Positions 5,889-7,631 of a stretch of 7,631 nt of DNA are shown piece after piece. Numbering within the stretch: the first letter of the stretch is position 1; the number at the start of each line of letters is the position of its first letter. The notes under the pieces are model-generated. The model saw nothing but the letters and a program-made list of their open reading frames with translations, had not been told where the DNA came from and made no database searches. Source of the DNA: JBDTOX01 sp039933015. GTDB lineage: Bacteria; Pseudomonadota; Gammaproteobacteria; Burkholderiales; Methylophilaceae. Position numbers and translations under genes: made by a program. The stretch covers positions 1 through 7,631 of the forward strand of contig JBDTOX010000177.1 in the NCBI GenBank assembly GCA_039933015.1. The letters run 5' to 3'.

Positions 5889-7373
5889 CTAAGCCTGTAT
5901 CAGGCTGGTGTATATATCCAGATAGGCGCGCGCACTCTTATCCCAACCCAAATCCCGCCGCATGCCATTGCGTTGGATCTGACGCCAGAGTTCAGGCTCA
6001 TGGTAATAATCCAGGGCACGTTGCACGCTGGCCAGCAGTTGCTGCTGATTCGGCTGTTGCATGACAAACCCTGTGGCAGTGCCGTCACGCAAACTGTCCG
6101 TATTGGTGTCTTGCACCGAATCAGCAAGTCCGCCTGTATTGGTAACAACAGGTGGAGTGCCATAGCGTAAGCCATACATCTGGTTGAGGCCGCATGGCTC
6201 AAAGCGTGAGGGCATAATAAAAATATCAGCCCCCGCCATGATTTGGTGCGACAGCGGCTCGTTATAGCCTATGGTCACACCAACCTGTAGCGGATAACGC
6301 TGCGCCAGTTGCTTGAACCCGTCCTCCAGTTCAACTTCTCCACCACCCAGGACTGCCATTTGACAGCCCTGCTGCATAAGTGGCTCTGCAGTCGCCAGCA
6401 ACATGTCCAGGCCTTTTTGACTGGTTAAGCGACTTACTACGCCCAGCAAGGGTGCCGTGGCATCAGTGGCCAAGCCTAATCTTGTTTGTAGGGCTTTTTT
6501 AACGGATTTTTTACCCGCAAGGTGTTCAATATCGTAGGGTTTTGCCAAATGCGGGTCGCGTGCAGGGTCCCATTCAGTGGTTTCGATGCCGTTCAGAATG
6601 CCATGAATTTCATGTGCGCGGCTAGCTAGCAAGCCTTGCATGCCAAAACCATACTCGTCAGTCTGTATCTCGTGTGCATAGGTAGGGCTGACTGTAGTGA
6701 TGCTATCCGCGAAATAAATGCCAGCTTTAAGAAAGGACATCTGGCCGTAGTATTCCACGCCATTCATGTGATAGCTTTCAGCAGGCAGACCAAGTCTGCT
6801 TACCCATTCGGCTGGATAGTAGCCCTGAAATATGAGATTGTGGATATTCATCACGGATTTGGCGCGGCGCATTTCCGTGTGGCTGGTCCCCATGTGGCTG
6901 GTCCCCATATAGTGCATAAATGCCGGGGTTAAACCGCTTTGCCAGTCATTGCAATGAACAATGTCGGGTAGCCAATCAGAAAGCGGGCTTCCGCTGCAGC
7001 TCAATAAGGCAGCAACGCGAGACAGCGTGCCAAAACGTAATGGATTGTCTTCCCAATCACGACCGCTGGCATCCATATAAGGGCCTCCGCTGCGCTGATA
7101 AAGGCTGGGGCAATCGATGGCTAACACCGGCACGCCAGTGTCAGGCATTTCTCCCATGATCAGGGTTGCTGAACCGATAATTGGCAACTGCTCAATCGAG
7201 GCAACTCGCTGGCTGTGTTTCAGTTTAGCCAATACTGCCGAATAACCTGGGATCAAGAGACGGACATCTGCGCCAAGTCCCCGTAGCGCAGCCGGCAACG
7301 AGCCGCTTACATCGGCCAGCCCCCCTGTTTTGATCAGGGGATATGCTTCTGAACTAACAAATAAAATACGCAA
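5889..7373 (-). CDS. glgA: glycogen synthase, ADP-glucose type (GT5 family)
   Basis: GlgA transfers glucose from ADP-glucose to the non-reducing end of an alpha-1,4-glucan in the cytoplasm. The 494-residue protein has the two-domain GT-B layout of GT5. The N-terminal substrate loop is KTGGLAD (15-21, K15), and VHCNDW (139-144) and NIHNLIFQG (176-184) follow. R315 and K320 in VVSRLTSQKGLD bind the nucleotide sugar. E392 lies in SRFEPCGLNQMYGLRYG, followed by NTGGLADSV. It is somewhat longer than E. coli GlgA (477). Part of the excess is a duplicated MGTSH at 156-165 caused by a 15-bp tandem repeat. The start is TTG at 7373, because a stop lies seven codons upstream with no ATG or GTG between. 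AAGAG about ten bases upstream is a weak ribosome-binding site. A good promoter lies about 100 bp upstream. No glgB or glgC is in the window. Confidence 0.97.
   Translation of the reverse strand: MRILFVSSEAYPLIKTGGLADVSGSLPAALRGLGADVRLLIPGYSAVLAKLKHSQRVASIEQLPIIGSATLIMGEMPDTGVPVLAIDCPSLYQRSGGPYMDASGRDWEDNPLRFGTLSRVAALLSCSGSPLSDWLPDIVHCNDWQSGLTPAFMHYMGTSHMGTSHTEMRRAKSVMNIHNLIFQGYYPAEWVSRLGLPAESYHMNGVEYYGQMSFLKAGIYFADSITTVSPTYAHEIQTDEYGFGMQGLLASRAHEIHGILNGIETTEWDPARDPHLAKPYDIEHLAGKKSVKKALQTRLGLATDATAPLLGVVSRLTSQKGLDMLLATAEPLMQQGCQMAVLGGGEVELEDGFKQLAQRYPLQVGVTIGYNEPLSHQIMAGADIFIMPSRFEPCGLNQMYGLRYGTPPVVTNTGGLADSVQDTNTDSLRDGTATGFVMQQPNQQQLLASVQRALDYYHEPELWRQIQRNGMRRDLGWDKSARAYLDIYTSLIQA
6878..6907. 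repeat. perfect 2 x 15-bp tandem repeat inside glgA
   Basis: The unit TGTGGCTGGTCCCCA occurs twice with no mismatch, at 6878-6892 and 6893-6907. Because 15 is a multiple of three, it duplicates five residues (MGTSH at 156-160 and 161-165) without breaking the frame. It lies in a variable loop ahead of the conserved NIHN motif. Confidence 0.97.
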
Positions 7374-7430
7374 ACTATTAGGGCTCTTTAGTCATCAGTT
7401 ATGAGGGTGTTTGGCGCGGTGCTATCGGTG

Positions 7431-7459
7431 TTGTGACAAACTTCGGCATTGAATCTATT
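7431..7459 (+). promoter_or_regulatory. weak candidate promoter for crcB
   Basis: TTGTGA at 7431-7436 and TCTATT at 7454-7459 are separated by 17 bp; each matches four of six consensus positions. A start near 7466 would leave an untranslated leader of about 80 bases before the crcB ATG. The match is modest and could be chance. Confidence 0.28.
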
Positions 7460-7469
7460 TTTGCAGTCC

Positions 7470-7498
7470 ATCATACTGGCCAGTAGCCCGCTAATCAA
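7470..7498 (-). promoter_or_regulatory. candidate sigma-70 promoter for glgA
   Basis: On the minus strand TTGATT (7498-7493, four of six matches to TTGACA) is followed after exactly 17 bp by TATGAT (7475-7470, five of six matches to TATAAT). A start near 7463 gives a leader of about 90 bases to the TTG codon at 7373. A second TTGATT copy lies 10 bp further upstream (7508-7503), one helical turn away. This is the best promoter match seen in the window. Confidence 0.55.
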
Positions 7499-7544
7499 GG
7501 CGAATCAACCAGTAAATGGCGCATGAAGATATAAGGATCGAGGA

Positions 7545-7631
7545 ATGGGTGCGAGCGGTTTTGTTGCGGTCGGGGTTGGTGCGGCGCTAGGTGCCTGGTT
7601 GCGCTGGGTGCTAGGTACGCTGTTGAATTCA
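7545..7631 (+). CDS. crcB: fluoride-specific channel FluC/CrcB, N-terminal 29 residues (3' end outside the window)
   Basis: CrcB/FluC is a small four-helix inner-membrane protein that forms an antiparallel dimer and lets fluoride leave the cell. Only 29 codons are present, covering the first transmembrane helix. The wording VGVGAALGAWLRWVLGTLLN follows the family pattern G-x-GGALGA-x-x-R-(Y/W)-x-x-(G)-x-x-x-N, with the conserved arginine at R20 and asparagine at N28. The ATG at 7545 has AAGGA ending seven bases upstream, a good ribosome-binding site. It is divergent from glgA. The leader shows no recognisable fluoride riboswitch. The fragment is short, so the call rests on one helix, but the pattern is distinctive. 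Confidence 0.8.
   Translation, partial: MGASGFVAVGVGAALGAWLRWVLGTLLNS

Noticed and set aside
6636..7159. Two + strand frames (98 and 79 residues) opposite glgA.
   Set aside because: Both lie inside a complete GlgA reading frame and show no family features or ribosome-binding sites.
7385..7410. CTGATGACT on the minus strand before glgA resembles the 3' part of the fluoride riboswitch.
   Set aside because: It lies on the glgA strand, not the crcB strand, and the required pseudoknot and GC stem ahead of it are not present. A short chance match.
7401..7436. Tiny frame ATG...TGA (11 codons) between glgA and crcB.
   Set aside because: No ribosome-binding site, no link to the crcB start and too short to support; it could only be a leader peptide by speculation.

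Overview
The window looks like ordinary chromosomal DNA of a Gram-negative bacterium, most probably a betaproteobacterium. The reasons are the wording of the conserved proteins (Orn, RsgA, a Ste24-type M48 protease beside orn, QueD, and the 195-residue membrane protein) and the roughly even GC content. I cannot fix the genus from sequence alone. There are no rRNA or tRNA genes, insertion sequences, phage genes or CRISPR arrays.

Layout. Positions 2-445 (+) hold the C-terminal half of dTDP-4-dehydrorhamnose reductase (rfbD), cut by the window edge. It converges on a co-directional minus-strand block of six genes, which in transcription order are: M48/Ste24-like membrane protease (5117-3867), small periplasmic cytochrome c (3852-3538), rsgA (3537-2632), histone-deacetylase-family hydrolase (2580-1657), queD (1619-1179) and a conserved membrane protein of unknown function (1096-509). 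The first three are packed with gaps of 14 and 0 bp and are probably co-transcribed. The later gaps are 51, 37 and 82 bp, and queD appears to have a promoter of its own. Oligoribonuclease (orn, 5220-5768, +) is transcribed divergently from the protease gene. Glycogen synthase (glgA, 7373-5889, -) converges on orn, with a good intrinsic terminator for glgA between them. At the right edge, crcB/fluC (fluoride channel, from 7545, +) starts divergently from glgA and is cut by the window end.

The genes cover separate housekeeping tasks: surface sugar precursor synthesis, membrane protein quality control, electron transfer, 30S ribosome maturation, deacylation, queuosine precursor synthesis, nanoRNA turnover, glycogen synthesis and fluoride export. 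I see no sign that they form one new dedicated system. The points most worth a second look are the 195-residue orphan membrane protein with a Cys/His quartet, a perfect 15-bp tandem duplication inside glgA, an extended -10 element placed so that queD mRNA could be leaderless, and the same-frame, zero-gap junction between the cytochrome c gene and rsgA, which lacks an ATG start.
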